Shown here: one piece after another, positions 1 through 12,742 of the stretch | How the letters are laid out: each line of letters begins with the position of its first letter | How positions within the stretch are numbered: position 1 is the stretch's first letter | DNA from: Trogon surrucura | Taxonomy: Eukaryota > Chordata > Aves > Trogoniformes > Trogonidae | DNA: 64,000 bases | Direction of reading: 5' to 3' | Assembly: GCA_020746105.1 (NCBI GenBank) | Contig: CM036658.1 | Location: 10,896,689-10,960,688, forward strand | Made by a program: the position numbers and the translations under genes | The notes under the pieces: generated by a model | What the model saw: the letters and a program-made list of their open reading frames with translations, nothing else | Database searches by the model: none | Told to the model about the DNA's origin: nothing

Positions 1-2794
1 TCAACTGACAAGCAAAGGTGACATTCTGCCCACTCAACACTTAAACACCAAACTCATTTTCTTAACAAGACTCCAGGTTAACCTGACTCTGATTTTTCTG
101 AGGTCAATGCAAGAGTTCACTTACTTTTTCTGATAGCATTTTGAATGTTGAGTGAGTGTGTTCAATAAAGACATGGAGAATCAGAACTGGTTTTGTGTTA
201 TTATTTTAGGCACATTATATTTGTCAGTACTCGACTTAGATGACGGTTAGATCAAAATTTATGACAAATTAATGCAGAACACCGTGAAATTCCAAAAGGT
301 TCACAACTTTTTCTTGCAACTGTAGCTGTGGAAAATAGCGTACGAGACACTGAACTTGCAACTGTCAGTCACAGAGGTGAATAATCGTAACACCATTGAT
401 TACTGTAGTCTGAAGGTATTAGCTCTGTGAGAATAGCAGGGGAAAAAAGCCAGAATCTGGTGGTTGTATTCAGAAGAGAGGGCATAGTTTTTCCCGTTTT
501 TGAAGCTGTGTTGTACCCACAGTTTGAACTTTGCATTTATTTATGGTTGCTGTGTTCTCATCAATATTGTAGTGGAATAACACTGCAATACATTAAAAAA
601 GGCAAAGGAGCAAGGGCTAGACCAGCTGGCTTATGAATTGAAAAGGTTGATACTTACATTGGAGAAGAAGACATTGAGATGAGTGTAGTCAATGCTTAAA
701 AAATCCTGAAGGTGGTGAAAAAGCTGCACGAAGAGCTTTTGTTCTTAGAATCCTGCAGTAAAACCACAAGGGCATTCTTGGTAAAACTAGCATGGAAATT
801 AGATTAAAAGAGATAGAAGTAAGCGCTTTAGACAGATGGTCATGAGGTTCTGAAACTTTCTTCTAGAGAAGGCGGTATCAGAAGATTTGAAAAGAAATTA
901 GCAAATTCATGGACAAGTCCATAAACAGATAATAAAAACCCTAGGAAGAGATGCTCTAAGACCAAAAAAAAAAAAAGGAAAAAAAATTCTGGCTTCTGGG
1001 GGAGTAAAAGAACAAACTGCAGAAAGTAGCCAGGTATACACAGTCTCCCTAAACAGCATCTCTTCTTGACTTTTTTCGGACACAGTGGTAGATCCGGTTC
1101 TTGTGGTCTCTGACCTAGTGAGGTGATTTTTATGTTTCTACGTCTAATGAAACAAAATAGTGTCAGTAAGTAACCTCGCGCAGATGCACGCCACATCATG
1201 TGCTACAGCAGCACAGCAGAATCCTGTGTTCAGAGAGAGCTGGAAAGGATATATATATGTTTAAGAAGGAAGGCATGGTTGTATATGCCCAGCTGTTCTA
1301 GAACACAGATTGTTGCTGTCTTAGTTCTTCACAGGGAAAAAGAGGGACTGTATGTATTTCTAAACCAGCAGCTTCATAGTAGTCCCCTAGGATGTGCTGT
1401 AAGTGTGTGTTAGGTTTTCAAGGGCTTCATTACACTGGGGAGAAGACAGTTCTAAATGTAGCAGTGGGTTCTCTAGAAGCATGCATGTCTGCTCAGAAAC
1501 ATGGTCACTACTGTCACATTTGCGACAGATACTCTGATTATCTACTTGAAAGGTGACAGCTTTACAATTTCTAACAGATAGGCTGTAAAAAATAGCCAAT
1601 AAATACAAGCAGGGAAAAATCATGAGCCTTTTAATCAGCTAAGGGCTTTATTTTTATGTATATCACAGTATTAATTCATTGCATTAGGAACTCCATTAGT
1701 AACATTTTATAAAAAATAATTCACTGGGTTTATTTTCTTTTTAAATTTCAGCAATCTTCTGTAAGGAAAATAAATTGACCTGGTTCCCTTGTCTAAGCAC
1801 AAGGCTAAAATTTTTGTCATGCCCTAAATCTCAGCACTAATTTGATATAAAATAGGTTTTCCTGGATTTCAAACAAAGAACATTTAAAAACTTATCCTCT
1901 GTGGCAGTGTCATCAAAAATGAAACGTATATTAGAAAAACAGAAAGGTTTGGGAAAAAAAAAAAACACGAATGTTAAAAATCAAATGAGATTGTTTTTGA
2001 TTGTAAGAAATGGCCATGATGAGGAGAATTTTATTATCTGAAAGTCAAAAGAACGTAAGACTTATAAAATGGTGATGAAAACAACAAATCTCAAACCAAA
2101 ATCATAAAAGTGAAGGGACCGAAACTACTCCATTCAAGTCAGTAAGAGGTTTTTTCCATTCACTTGAACGGGAGCAGAATAAATTCCCTGAAAACTTCTG
2201 TTATCAATTACTTGAAACAATCTAATATTTCCCAGGGTCAAGAAGATTTACTGTGAAAGAAATCCCTAAACCTAAAGAACTGCATGTCATAGCCATCGCG
2301 GTAAGTGGTACCGGCCCACACAGCACAATGGAGCCTCTTAGTACTGCCACAGAAAGGGAGGACTTGGTTTGCACTGGGAGCTGCTTCTAATTTTCTGGGG
2401 GAAAAAAAAAAAAAAGGCTTACTTTGAAGTATTGTAAGCTTGACATTTTTGGCAGGTCACTTGAGGAAGTGCTGGTATGCATTTAAATGTCTCATGCATC
2501 TACTCACTGGTACTCTGTTAGTTTTAATGAGCACATGTGTATCTATCAAAATAGACCTTGAACTTGAAAACTTAAGCTAGGCACTTAGAGAAACATGTCC
2601 TGTCTGCTCTGCCACTTCTAAACAATCTTTTATCATTGGTAGATGATACAAGTGAGCCTGACACCAAACAGGGGTCAGATACAGTTTCAGGAAACTGTTG
2701 TATCCTTCTTCACGTCATTAATAATAGAATGAGCGTGCACAGCCAGGAAGCAGAAGCTGGGGCTGTTTTCATTATTACTCTACAGGACAGAAAC
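1..2794. other. Upstream flank of MINAR2, no gene seen
   Basis: I see no coding exon, RNA gene or repeat family member here. Reading frames are short and look random, with low GC. An AATAAA at 164-169 could be the end of an upstream 3' UTR (ADAMTS19 precedes MINAR2 in mammals), but no coding exon precedes it in the window, so this is only a possibility. The MINAR2 5' UTR must lie in the last part; the reading frame is open upstream of the chosen ATG back to about 2636, but family length favours the ATG at 2795. Confidence 0.5.
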
Positions 2795-2959
2795 ATGGAC
2801 TTCTCTGTTTTACCAAACAACAATTATCCCGATAAATTCCTGCAACTGGAGGTAAAGTCTTTAGTGAAAAACTCTGCCTTTCTACAAGCTGGCCTGGCAA
2901 AATTCCCAGAAGCAGCTTTACCTGGAGTGCAACGGTGGCAGAACAGGGTCTATTTACAG
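2795..2959 (+). CDS. MINAR2: MINAR2 coding exon 1 (residues 1-55)
   Basis: First coding exon of MINAR2 (formerly KIAA1024L), the small paralogue of the NOTCH2-binding receptor MINAR1. MINAR2 is a C-terminally anchored membrane protein needed for hair-cell function in vertebrates (family knowledge). The exon starts MDFSVLPNNN and ends RVYLQ, closely matching the conserved N-terminus of the family. I chose the ATG at 2795 because upstream in-frame residues have no family counterpart. The exon holds exactly 55 codons and ends CAG before the donor GTAAGG at 2960, so the intron is phase 0. With exons at 11538 and 12563 it makes a 196-residue protein without stops; the mammalian protein is about 190. 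Nothing suggests a pseudogene. Confidence 0.93.
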
Positions 2960-5900
2960 GTAAGGTCTAAAAGAGGCTGGTGTTTTTCCTGATTTTTCTA
3001 CCACGCTTTTGGGATCAGGAGACAAATGACATGAGGTTGAGACTTCAGCTTCCTGTGTCTCTGAATCAGCATTACTAATTTCCCTGTAAGTTTTCCCATT
3101 GACTTCAGTGAGCATCAGGCTCCAGGAGAAGGGTTGCTCTCTCCAGGCCAGTCTGCTGACACTATTTCAGTGCTTTAGACTCTCTGCTACTCTTTGTAAC
3201 ATCGTCATAGCATTTCCCAGAAAGTCTACTGAAATACTGATTAGTTGTACTAAAGGGGAGAGTGGCAGGGTCTCTCTGAAGACATAAGAAAAAAACACAG
3301 ACTTAAATCTGAAAGCCAGGTTATATCCCTCAAATCTGATGAAAGACATTAGAGAGAGCATTAACGATTCTTGCTAGCATCTTGAAAACTTCAGTATGTC
3401 TACATAGTTCACTATAGCTTCCTCTTTGTTTTAACTTGTTTTTCTCGTTTCACTTTGACCTTCCTGTTATGCTGACAGACAGCTGTTGAAAGTGTGAAAC
3501 ACACTGACTGACTGACTGTATTCATCCAGGTTATCATATGGAGGTAGCAGCAGTTTCTTCATAAAAATGCAAATGTGTGCTCCCTCATAGAGGCCCTGGA
3601 GCAGGCAGAGGAGAAGTTCATGTCTGGATCAGCAGCAGTACAGCTGCATTAGCTCACACCCCTCTGGGCCCCACTTGTTGCTCCACAGCGCTCCTTTCCT
3701 GCTACCCGGGGAGCCCCTTGCCTTTCCCCACCCCTAGTGTGAGTAAAAGCTCCAAGGTCTGGTTCTTGTCAAGGGATGGAGACACTCAAAAGCAGTTGGT
3801 AAGAGGGTGAGGTGGGGGGAAAAGGGTCTGCATCCTGAGGATCCTTACGGTGGGAGTGTAATTCCCCAGGAGAATGAGGAGTGGGAGATGAAAAAACGTC
3901 AACCTGGGGGAAGGGAGAAGAGAAAGATCCCTAAAGTGTCCCACATCTTATTCCAGCAGCTCTTCTCCCCTCTCAGACATTACTACCCATCAGATCCCCA
4001 AGCCTCTTCGTTCCCTCCCAGAGACCGTTTCAGTCCTTATCCACATGCAAAAATTCTCACTCCCCTGACACCACCTTCCATGACCCTCCCTTACTAGCCT
4101 TTTCCCTACTCCAGACACCGTTCCCTCTGCCTACCCAGTGCCTCCAGCTGCACTCTGCTTGTATTGTATAATCCTTGCTGGCGATTCCCCAAGGAGAACC
4201 GGGAGGGGCGTGGAGGGGACACGGGGTCTCCCGTCGTCTCCCATGCGAAGAACCCTAAACAAAGGGAAGGAGCCTGCGGGATCCCAAACAATGGGGTGTG
4301 GTGCAACGCTGACCTCGCTCCCCACCCCGCCTAAGCCCCCTCTTTTGTGCAGGATGGAGGCAGCCACACACAGAGCCTCCTCCGCAGCAGGGATCCTTCT
4401 CCCCATTGTTGTTAAGCAGGACGCACTGTCACTGAGCCAGGGCTGCAGAGCTGCGAGAGGATTAAAAATGTGTGGGGAGCCCTGTGCTTCTTCAGCTTGT
4501 GCTCTGCCCTTCGCCACCAGCGAGAGGGTTTTCCTGGAACTCTGTTCCCGGTCCCAGGATGGCCATTTCAAAGGAAATGTCTGTGCTTCACCATGTCTTC
4601 AGAAATGCAGTTTGCAATGCGGTATGTTTTACAAATGTTAAACTAAGGACACAACCTATAGTTTAAAGTACAGTCATTCGTGAATTCAAGCTGTCCAGAT
4701 AAAATTAACTGTGCCTTATTCTCTCTCCCTTATGAGCTCGTGTCCTTTTTTTCCCTATTGCTGACAATCAAATAAAGGGAAAAGAACTGACGAGTTCCAG
4801 ACATTAGAATAAACACCATGGCACAGTGGAGAACTAATGGTGCAGGAATAATATGTTTTGCTTTAAGATGAGAGAGCTAATGGGGTTAAGGGTTAGTTAA
4901 TTCAGAAACGGAAGTGAGGCGGAGGGGCGAGGGAGGAGAATTCATTTGAGAACATATGTGCATGACCTACAGACTCCCAAAGTCATTAAATCTTAAGAGT
5001 AGCCTAAATTCTCTCTTCAGAAATTCATTTTCTTTTAAAAAACTATTGCTCCCCATATAAAGTAGCTTCTTAGTGGCATGTTTGTGGTCTCTTCCAGACA
5101 TTTTATTATAAGATCATTTAATTCAAGTACACTCATGCGCTTATGTGTTTTCTCCACCTCTAAGTTTTTTAATTTATTTCCGTTATATAAAGCAGCTTGA
5201 CATAATGACTATTCCTATTTCTGTCCAAATAGTTGTTGCTCTTTCTCCTTACTTTACCCTTTTGTATCAGGCAAATGGAACAGCTTCCCTGCTTAGCATA
5301 TATTTTCATTGTCTACTTTGAATAAAACAAACCATAAAGCAGTCTAAGAATCTTGGCCCTTCCTTGTAAAAAACAGCATTAAAAGTACAGACTGTCTCTC
5401 CTGCAAATGGCTGGCTACTAACTGCTTTCTGATTGCCCTGAAAATTTGCAGTCCTCTTGGAGGACTGCAGTAGGCACCGTGTTTATACTCAGTATGTATT
5501 AATGCTCAGCATGCAGAAGATGATTAATCCTCTCTATATGCAGCTGATAGCTGGGGTGCATGTCTCCCTGAAGTCTACCTGGTCATTTTCTGCAATTCTA
5601 GGACACTCTTTCCTGTGTGTATTTCCCTTTTTTCCGTATTTATGGAAGATAGCAGAGAGCACCTTCGGTGGTGCTTGAGCACCACGCTACTTCTTGTCAT
5701 GCTGCTCTTGCCTAGGAATTCAGAACTCGGAACAAATTTTGGCCTGCTTACCCCTCCTCATTTGTCATGTGAGTGAATATCTGTGTCCTGCCTTTGCTTA
5801 TCTCTCAGAGTACCAGGACAAGAGATTATTTTTACTTGTAAATTAGGTACTGGGTTACAGTCACTTGTCTGTCCCCTGTCTCACACATCTGTTAAGTACT

Positions 5901-6843
5901 TCTGTTCTTTCCCTTATTCTTCATCTGCAAATGGCCACAGTCAGAGCCAGCTGCAAGGTTGGCAGGATCTTTGGTCTGACACCATATAATGCACTCACAA
6001 CCCTGCAGAACTCCATTACCAATGACAGATGAAACAGCTTTCTTCAAGTAAACAATTCGTTGCAAGGACAGAAGTGTACTTGGTGCTGCACAATTAGAAT
6101 AGCCTGTATGAATGCCTGCTTTTCTCTAAATATTCCTGTCACCTCGGATTAAGTGTTTATAACCATCTACCGATCTCCTTCCTATCCATGTCAGGTGGTT
6201 TCCCAGGTTACTTTGTAGTACCTGATGCTGCCTTATGACTCTGATAATCAATTCTGATTTCCTTGAGTTCCTTTGGTAAGAAAACGTACCTTCTCAGGAA
6301 TCCTTGATGTGAGCTGTCTGCCCTGCTGACTTTCAGATCTTACTTACCTACCCTCAGGAATCCTTTACTTCCTGACTGCTTTTGTGCAGCACTCCCAATG
6401 AGATCAGATCTGTTGAGGGAATTCTAAAGAGCTCGTAAGCCTTTAACCTGATAAAGGAGATTTTTTTTTTTCTTAACCAAATGCCTAGCAATACCTAAAC
6501 AACTGCTACAACTATCACAGGGATTCCTGGACTACTATCTAGCAGCGTTTTTGCCTGTCAGACCTTTTGTCTTAGAAACAGGAGTCTACATCAGAAAAAT
6601 TCCCTTTCAAGTGCTGGGAGAGTCCACCAAGGTGTGTTATGAGGCTTTTGCACAGCAGAGGGTTACGGTCTTAAACATTACATGGAAATATACATGTCGT
6701 TACATGTAAATATAAAAATCAAGCTGCTTTCCTTAGGGTTGAGAAGGTTGTTACAAACCAAATCCTGCAGCATCTGGTAGTCCTAAGTTTCTTAAAGGCT
6801 CTCTTGGTTGAAACTTTTAGGCATAGCAGCCCATTGACAGCAT

Positions 6844-7582
6844 TCATAGAATCATAGAATGGCCTAGACTGGAAGGGACCTTGGAGATCATCTCATCCAA
6901 CCTCCATGTCTTGGGCAGGGATGCCTCTCAACTAGATCTGGCTACTCAAGTCCCCATCCAACCTGACCTTGAACACCTCCAGGGAAGGGACAGCCACAAC
7001 ATCTCTGGGCAATTTATTCCAAACTCTTGCCACCCTCGTACTGAAGAATTTCTTCCTCAGATCTAATCTAAATCTGTTCTCCTTCAACTTAAATCCATTT
7101 CCCCTTGTCCTATCAGTGGACGCTCTTGTAAAAAGTCCCTCCCCAGCCTTCCTGTAGGATCCCTTCAGGTGCTGGAAGGCAGCTATTGGGTCCCCCCACA
7201 GTCTTCTCTTTTCAAGACTGAACAATCCCAGCTCCCTCAGCCTGTCCTCGTAGGAGAGGTGCTCCAGCCCCTGGATCACCTTTGTGGCCCTCCTCTGAAC
7301 ACACTCCAACAGTTCTATGTCCCTCTCATGGTGGGGGCACCAGAACTGGACACAGTATTCAAGGTGGGGTCTCACAAGAGCAAAGGGGGAGAATCACCTC
7401 TCTTGCCCTGCTGGCTACTCTTCTCCTGATACATCCCAGGATGTGGTTGGCCTTCTGGGCTGCGTGAGCGCACTGCCGGCTCATGTTGAGCTTCTCATCA
7501 ATCAACACCCACAAATCCTTCTCTTCAGGGCTACTCTCAACCCACTTTGTGCCCACTTTCTATTTGTGCCTAGGATTTGTCA
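6844..7582 (-). mobile_element. CR1 LINE, 5'-truncated 3' end
   Basis: CR1 retrotransposon fragment on the minus strand. Its left edge is the reversed ATTCTATGA tail. The reading frame at 6932-7375 matches the C-terminal end of CR1 ORF2, downstream of the reverse-transcriptase core: it starts [12 protein letters not shown] and contains [11 protein letters not shown] and STDRTRGN. A second frame at 7359-7556 continues toward the N-terminus after a frameshift. The endonuclease and catalytic RT residues are absent, so it is dead. It lies in MINAR2 intron 1, opposite to the gene's direction. Confidence 0.95.
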
Positions 7583-9230
7583 TTTTGAGTATCTCCTTCA
7601 ACAGCAGTTGGAGACCATGGCTGGCCATGGGACAAGAGGAACTGACTCTCTTTGGGATGGAGTAAAGAAGATTCTGACTTTCAGGAGGTGAAGTTCCTTA
7701 ATTTGCTAGGCGTCTCACCTCTTGTTGGAGGTAGATGGCCTTGACACCAAAGCATAACCTTAAATATTGGTGTCCTGAATTTGGTAGGCCTTGATGAGCT
7801 TGATGTCTTAAATTATAGACTGCTGAAAGAATGTCAGTGCTCATACCAATGACGAAAGGATGAAGTAGAGATAAAAATGAGATGAAAATATTTCCTAACA
7901 TATATTAATTTATAATTTTGAATTAATGGACCTATACGTATAATTTGCGTTATGAAGTCTTTTCCAACCTTAATGATTCTATGTTTCTATGAAATAATGA
8001 GCAAGAAAAACTAGTGGAATAAGCACATTTTGTCCCGGCATTGAACACTGACTCTCTACAGATCATCAGTTTTTTTACGGAATCCTCTTTTTGTACATGT
8101 CAGCTCTCTGGGTCAGTCAAAGAGGGACAAACTCTTCTCAGTGAGTCACAAGTTATAAACTGTAACAGCTTTCTTGCTCATGAGCTATATGTAGATCAAA
8201 CAGAATTGAGCATTTTTCATCTCGCTCAATGTGGATTTCGTCAACATGTTTCATCTACAGTTTCTCAGAGTTCTTCGTAACTACTGCTGCTGTTCCCTCC
8301 TTCAACTCAGTAAATAGTGCCTCTGATGTGATCTCTACTATCCTCATTCACACTGTCTGCTTAGACACAATGTGTATCGTATAAATTCTGTAACACATAT
8401 GGATACCTAAGTTTACAGTATTTTTCGCTTTCTTTGAACACTTGCTTCATGAATCAGATTCAAAACATAAAAGTCTGTGAACACTGTTGAGAGACATATT
8501 GAATCTTAAAAGAAAAAATACATAATTTTTGATCAAATTAATACTAGTGGCCATATTTTTAGTATCTAAATTCCTTTGGGTTTTTTTTTTGCTTCTATAA
8601 ATGCATGTTTCATGTAATGTTCATATGTCTCTGTGTCATTTCTTGGATGTAAAACTTTATGGGTTTTTTGTATGTGCTTCAGGCTTCTGTTCTTCCTTTT
8701 CCCTAACTGTGCTCTAGCACATACCTACTGCAGAAGTTCCACAACAAGCATTTGCCTACACTCAAGTGTATTTTCCCAATTAGTTTGGCACTTCAGTTAT
8801 CTGTTCTTTAAAATTTCTGCAAACCATCTCCTACCTTGAATTCCAGTCCAGTTCTCATGGTAAACCCGTGTTGCCCTTCTTGTTGTATTCACTCTCTGCT
8901 TCTGCTCCAGGCTACCATTCTCCTGTTCTCGTGCCCATGAAAACGAAGGTATTCCAGACAGAAGGGACAAAATATTTTGCTGCAATGCACTGTTTTTATG
9001 AACAAATTTGGCATCATGTCATCTATTCCAAGCTTTAGAGCATTTTATTTAAAACAGCTTTAGAAATTACCGTCAAGTTACATTCTTTTCACAACATTTT
9101 AGCCTAGGGAGACAGAGCATCCCCTGGTGAGACAGTTCGCGTTCCTCATCAAAATGTTCTCCAAGTTCAACTATCTAACAAGCCTGAGGGAAGCACCACT
9201 GAAATCAATGACAAATTTTAAATAAGAAAA

Positions 9231-9300
9231 AATAATTAAAATAAAATAAAATAAAATAAAATGAAATAAAATAAAATAAAATAAAATAAAATAATAAAAT
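9231..9300. repeat. AAAAT microsatellite
   Basis: About 70 bp of AAAAT/ATAAA pentanucleotide units with a few interruptions (one G-containing unit near 9263). Confidence 0.95.
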
Positions 9301-9465
9301 GCAGTCAGAAAGAAACATCAGTTAAAAACACCATCTCAGATGACATCTGGCCAGTACAACCCAGAGGGCTTCAGTGCCAGCTGTAACAGCAAAGCTAAGA
9401 GTAATAGTCAGGGGATATGTCAAAGCTAAGGAATGATATATGGAAATTAAGAACTAATAGAGGGA

Positions 9466-9678
9466 GGGCCGGTTTAGCTCAATGGGTTGAGCGTTGGTGT
9501 TTGAAACACCAAAGGTCGCAGGTTCGATTCCCATTCGGTTCTCACGTGTTGCCTGACCTAGTCGAGAGGTGGCGTCCCTGCCCACAACAGGGAGATTGGA
9601 TTAAAATGATCTCTAAGGTCCCTTCCAGCCCAGCCCATTCTATGATTCTATGATTCTATGATTCTATGATTCTATGAC
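9466..9678 (+). mobile_element. tRNA-derived SINE with CR1-like tail (TguSINE1-like)
   Basis: The head resembles a tRNA: box A-like GGTTTAGCTCAATGGG near 9471 and box B GGTTCGATTCC at 9521-9531, the internal RNA polymerase III promoter. An unrelated body follows, including GTCGAGAGGTGGCGTC. The 3' end (CCTTCCAGCC, then ATTCTATG repeats to 9678) matches CR1 tails, so CR1 machinery probably mobilised it. The head is most like tRNA-Ile-derived avian SINEs. It is not a functional tRNA gene because the body continues for about 130 bp and stem pairing is imperfect. A related copy lies at 26117-26300. Confidence 0.88.
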
Positions 9679-11537
9679 TGGGAAAGCACTGAGTATCCAT
9701 CCACCTACTAATGATCATTGTTGATGGGAAACATACTTAGTCGCTTCTGCAAGATCCAGAGATAAGAACACCAGCATGATGCTACCTTCTAAGGTTTCTT
9801 AGACAAGGGCTGTTGTTTTCTCTTTTCCACCTTTCCTTTCTGAAGGAAACCAGTCCTCTCCTTTCCCTGTATACTTGCCTGCTCCAGAACAACTCACATA
9901 TGTCTATGCATGTGCACAGGCATTGAGACATAAAGTCAGTGGCAACCTGTAGCAGCTGGCTTCCACTGAAAGAGGATTCATCAGCTCTCGAAGCAGAAAG
10001 AAGATTACTGCAGCAGAAGAAACCAACAGTCTTCCATCAGCTTAGGGACCCGTACTGACTGACGTGAGTCCTAGCAGCTCTCAGAGCCAGTATGTAGGAG
10101 GTGGTGGGTGCCCACGGGACTCCAGAAAAGAGGAAAGAGAAGCAGGACATGCCCCTAGAAGCAATAAGCCCTTTAGCTGTTGAAGTCCATACAGCCTGTG
10201 GCACTTTAACAGCTGGAGATCTCAATATAAGTGAAACATCCTGGGAAAGCCTCAGTATAAGGGAGACACCCCGAAAAAGACGTCCTTTCAAGAAAAGAAG
10301 TTTCTCAGGTCCCAGCCTCTTCACCAGCTGTTGATGCCATGTACTCCCTTTATGGGAGTCTTGCAGTTGGTGCCGTCCACACCTTGGTGATTCCTAAGGG
10401 TGGGAGAGGGCTGGTGTGCACCCCTCCTTCCCAGTACATCTACTATAAAGCTACTGGGTCAGGACAAGTCTGCCCTTGTCTCAATATAATGTTCCTAAAG
10501 GCAAACATGCTAATGAGAAAGTGGTGTTGGCTAATTAGGAAAGTTGAATTTGCACTGTGACCATTCTGTAGAAGCAGTCCTGGGACACAGGAGAGGTGCT
10601 CATATGAGGAAAGGGCTCTGCCAGAACCAGTTCTCCAAGGAAGCTGACACACCATCAGAACTGCAGATTGGTGACAGGTTAAAAATGGGGCTAAAATGTT
10701 GTGGTGAACCAAAATGCTGAAGAGCTTGGACTAGAGAGTCTGATTGCATTCCTCCATGCAACTACAGACCAAAAAATATTGTAATTATTGTCTTATCAGC
10801 TCCTGAAGAGGGTCTTGGTGCTGCTGTGCTCAGCAGCAATTCATTAGCTCTCCAAAAATCTGATCTCATCAGGGGTTTTCATCCTCCTAACTTGCTGTGC
10901 TCATTTTATGAAAGGTCCAATTTAATGACTGTTTTTGCTGGAAGATGGCTCAGGTATTAAATTTAACCTTTGAGTTCTGATAGTGCCTCAATTAAGGACT
11001 CTTCCTCTGTTGCATGAAGGGCCTCTTCAATATCCTCACATGGGTCTAGCATTCAACAGGATGAACAGAGCTGCGAACCACATCCCTGATGTCAGAAATG
11101 CAGCTCCAGTCAGGACAGTCACTTACACACCATCACCAATGTGCTTCATTCTGCTTTGTCCTTGCAAATCTGCTTCTGCATCGTATGTCCATGGCTTTCA
11201 TCAGAACTTCATCTTCCACGATAGTACTCCTCAGCACTGTTTTGTTAAAGAAGAGGCTTTCTTTCAACAGGCATTATAATGTCAGTTCACATTTGCAAAA
11301 GAGTTTAATGTTCAGACTGTGCCCATGTTCTTTCCCCAGGAGGAAGAAATCTGCCCAGAGTGAAGAGTCAGGTTCCCTTACTGCACTCTAGATGTTTGCC
11401 AGAATGAGAAAAAAAAGTTGCATGTGCAATTTTGAAAAAGATTCTGTTGCATTAAGCAATGATAATTCTGGAAGGGGGCCTGTGCTGTAGGCAAATGGAG
11501 ATGAAAGCCAACTTCTGCTCTAACTTGTGCTTTGCAG

Positions 11538-11783
11538 AGAGAAAAGAGAAATATCACTGATTTGCCGGGCTTAGACTCAAAAGGAGCCAGTCAAGAAATG
11601 ATAGACAAAGCCCTTGGGGAACATATTACACCCATCACCCTCAAATCCACAATCAAAAGCAACCCCTTGTATAGTGATATGCAGGTGGATGACGACTGGA
11701 AGGAGAAGAAAAGGACCCCTTCCTGGACTGTGCAAGACTATGACAGGCACTCGCTGCACTCTAACTTGGCCAGCCACATGAAG
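11538..11783 (+). CDS. MINAR2: MINAR2 coding exon 2 (residues 56-137)
   Basis: 82 codons between acceptor TTTGCAG and donor GTACTG, phase 0 on both sides. It starts REKRN and carries the family's conserved cytoplasmic motifs: KSNPLYSDM (about residues 95-103), PSWTVQDYDRHSLHSNL (about 115-131) and ends SHMK. The first half is low-complexity and variable, as expected for the disordered region of this family. Confidence 0.93.
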
Positions 11784-12562
11784 GTACTGTGCTGTCACAC
11801 CGTGTCTCAGCAGAGAGAGTTGCCATGAGCAGCCCTCTTGGCACTTTGGGTGGGATTCCAGAAGTGAATATGGATGTATTTTCTGGTACAGATGTGATAC
11901 TAATCTGAGCCTGATTGGGAAAAGAAGTCTACATATCAGGTTAGATTCCAGGAATTTCAGTTCTGCAGAACGCAACCTCTTGTAACTGGAGAAAGTCCTA
12001 AACCACAACATCCCACAGGTCAACTTCCTCGTTTGTATAGGGAAGATCAATAAACAAGGCAATTAAATACTATATATCCACTTTAATAACTGTTCACAAC
12101 ATCATTCTGTTATCAAATAAAATACATATTCTCAGCCTCATCCACACTGTGCAGGATCCTGCCTGCCTGCAGGTCGGTAACAATCACTTTTAGGGTTACT
12201 TTTATGATTTTTTTTCTGTTGTTCCCTTTTTTGGAAATGGACTCATCTGTTTTTTATAAATCAACACCTCTTCTTGAGAAGACAACATGGTTTCTTCTGG
12301 GTTTTTAAATCACATTTCAATGGCTGGTGTCCTACATTTGGTTCCTGGCTGAAAAGCGTGGTTTTAATCTTCCCCAGTGGAACATTTGCAGCATCTGGCA
12401 AGTAGTGAAACCTATGTTAAGTGAAAGTTTATTGCATTTGTGTTATGATGCCTTAAATTCATTAATCATTGTCTGATGATAGCCCAAATACTTCTGGCTA
12501 TGTTCTAATGACTTTATGTGCAAGAGAGAGGAACTGAGTTCATTTTCTGATTTTTCTTTTAG
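11784..12562 (+). other. MINAR2: MINAR2 intron 2
   Basis: A 779-bp phase-0 intron with donor GTACTG and acceptor TTTCTTTTAG. No repeat or gene seen inside. The minus-strand reading frame overlapping exon 2 is a shadow. Confidence 0.85.
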
Positions 12563-12742
12563 GAAAATCCTAATGATCTACAGTTCTGGATGGGGGATGT
12601 TTATACTCCTGGATATGATACCTTGTTAAAAAAGAAAGAGAGAGAAAAAAAACATTCCAAATGTTGCCGAATCATCCTGCTTATGGTACTAGCTGTTTGC
12701 ATCCTGATTACTGTAGTCATGCTCAGCATTTTACTTACTTAG
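12563..12742 (+). CDS. MINAR2: MINAR2 coding exon 3 (residues 138-196 and stop)
   Basis: 59 codons plus TAG. It opens ENPNDLQFWMGDVYTPGYD, the most conserved motif of the MINAR1/MINAR2 family, followed by a lysine-rich juxtamembrane stretch (KKKEREKKHSK) and a C-terminal transmembrane helix from about residue 174 to the end (RIILLMVLAVCILITVV...). The positive charges just before the helix and the absence of a signal peptide fit a tail-anchored protein with a cytoplasmic N-terminus (inference). There are no internal stops or frameshifts. Confidence 0.94.
   Translation, partial: ENPNDLQFWMGDVYTPGYDTLLKKKEREKKHSKCCRIILLMVLAVCILITVVMLSILLT

Larger units (their letters stand above)
2960..11537 (+). 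other. MINAR2: MINAR2 intron 1
   Basis: An 8.6-kb phase-0 intron with donor GTAAGG and acceptor TGCTTTGCAG. It contains a minus-strand CR1 3' end (6844-7582), an AAAAT repeat (9231-9300) and a plus-strand SINE (9466-9678). A GC-richer stretch at about 3580-4560 gives overlapping reading frames on both strands, but none resembles a known protein and no splice or promoter structure supports them. The remainder is featureless AT-rich intronic sequence. Confidence 0.8.

Noticed and set aside
4138-4641. 167-codon frame within MINAR2 intron 1
   Set aside because: Opposite-strand frames of similar length exist, composition explains them, no family resemblance.
9466-9540. Possible tRNA gene
   Set aside because: The tRNA-like head is joined to a SINE body and CR1-type tail, and a second copy exists at 26117.
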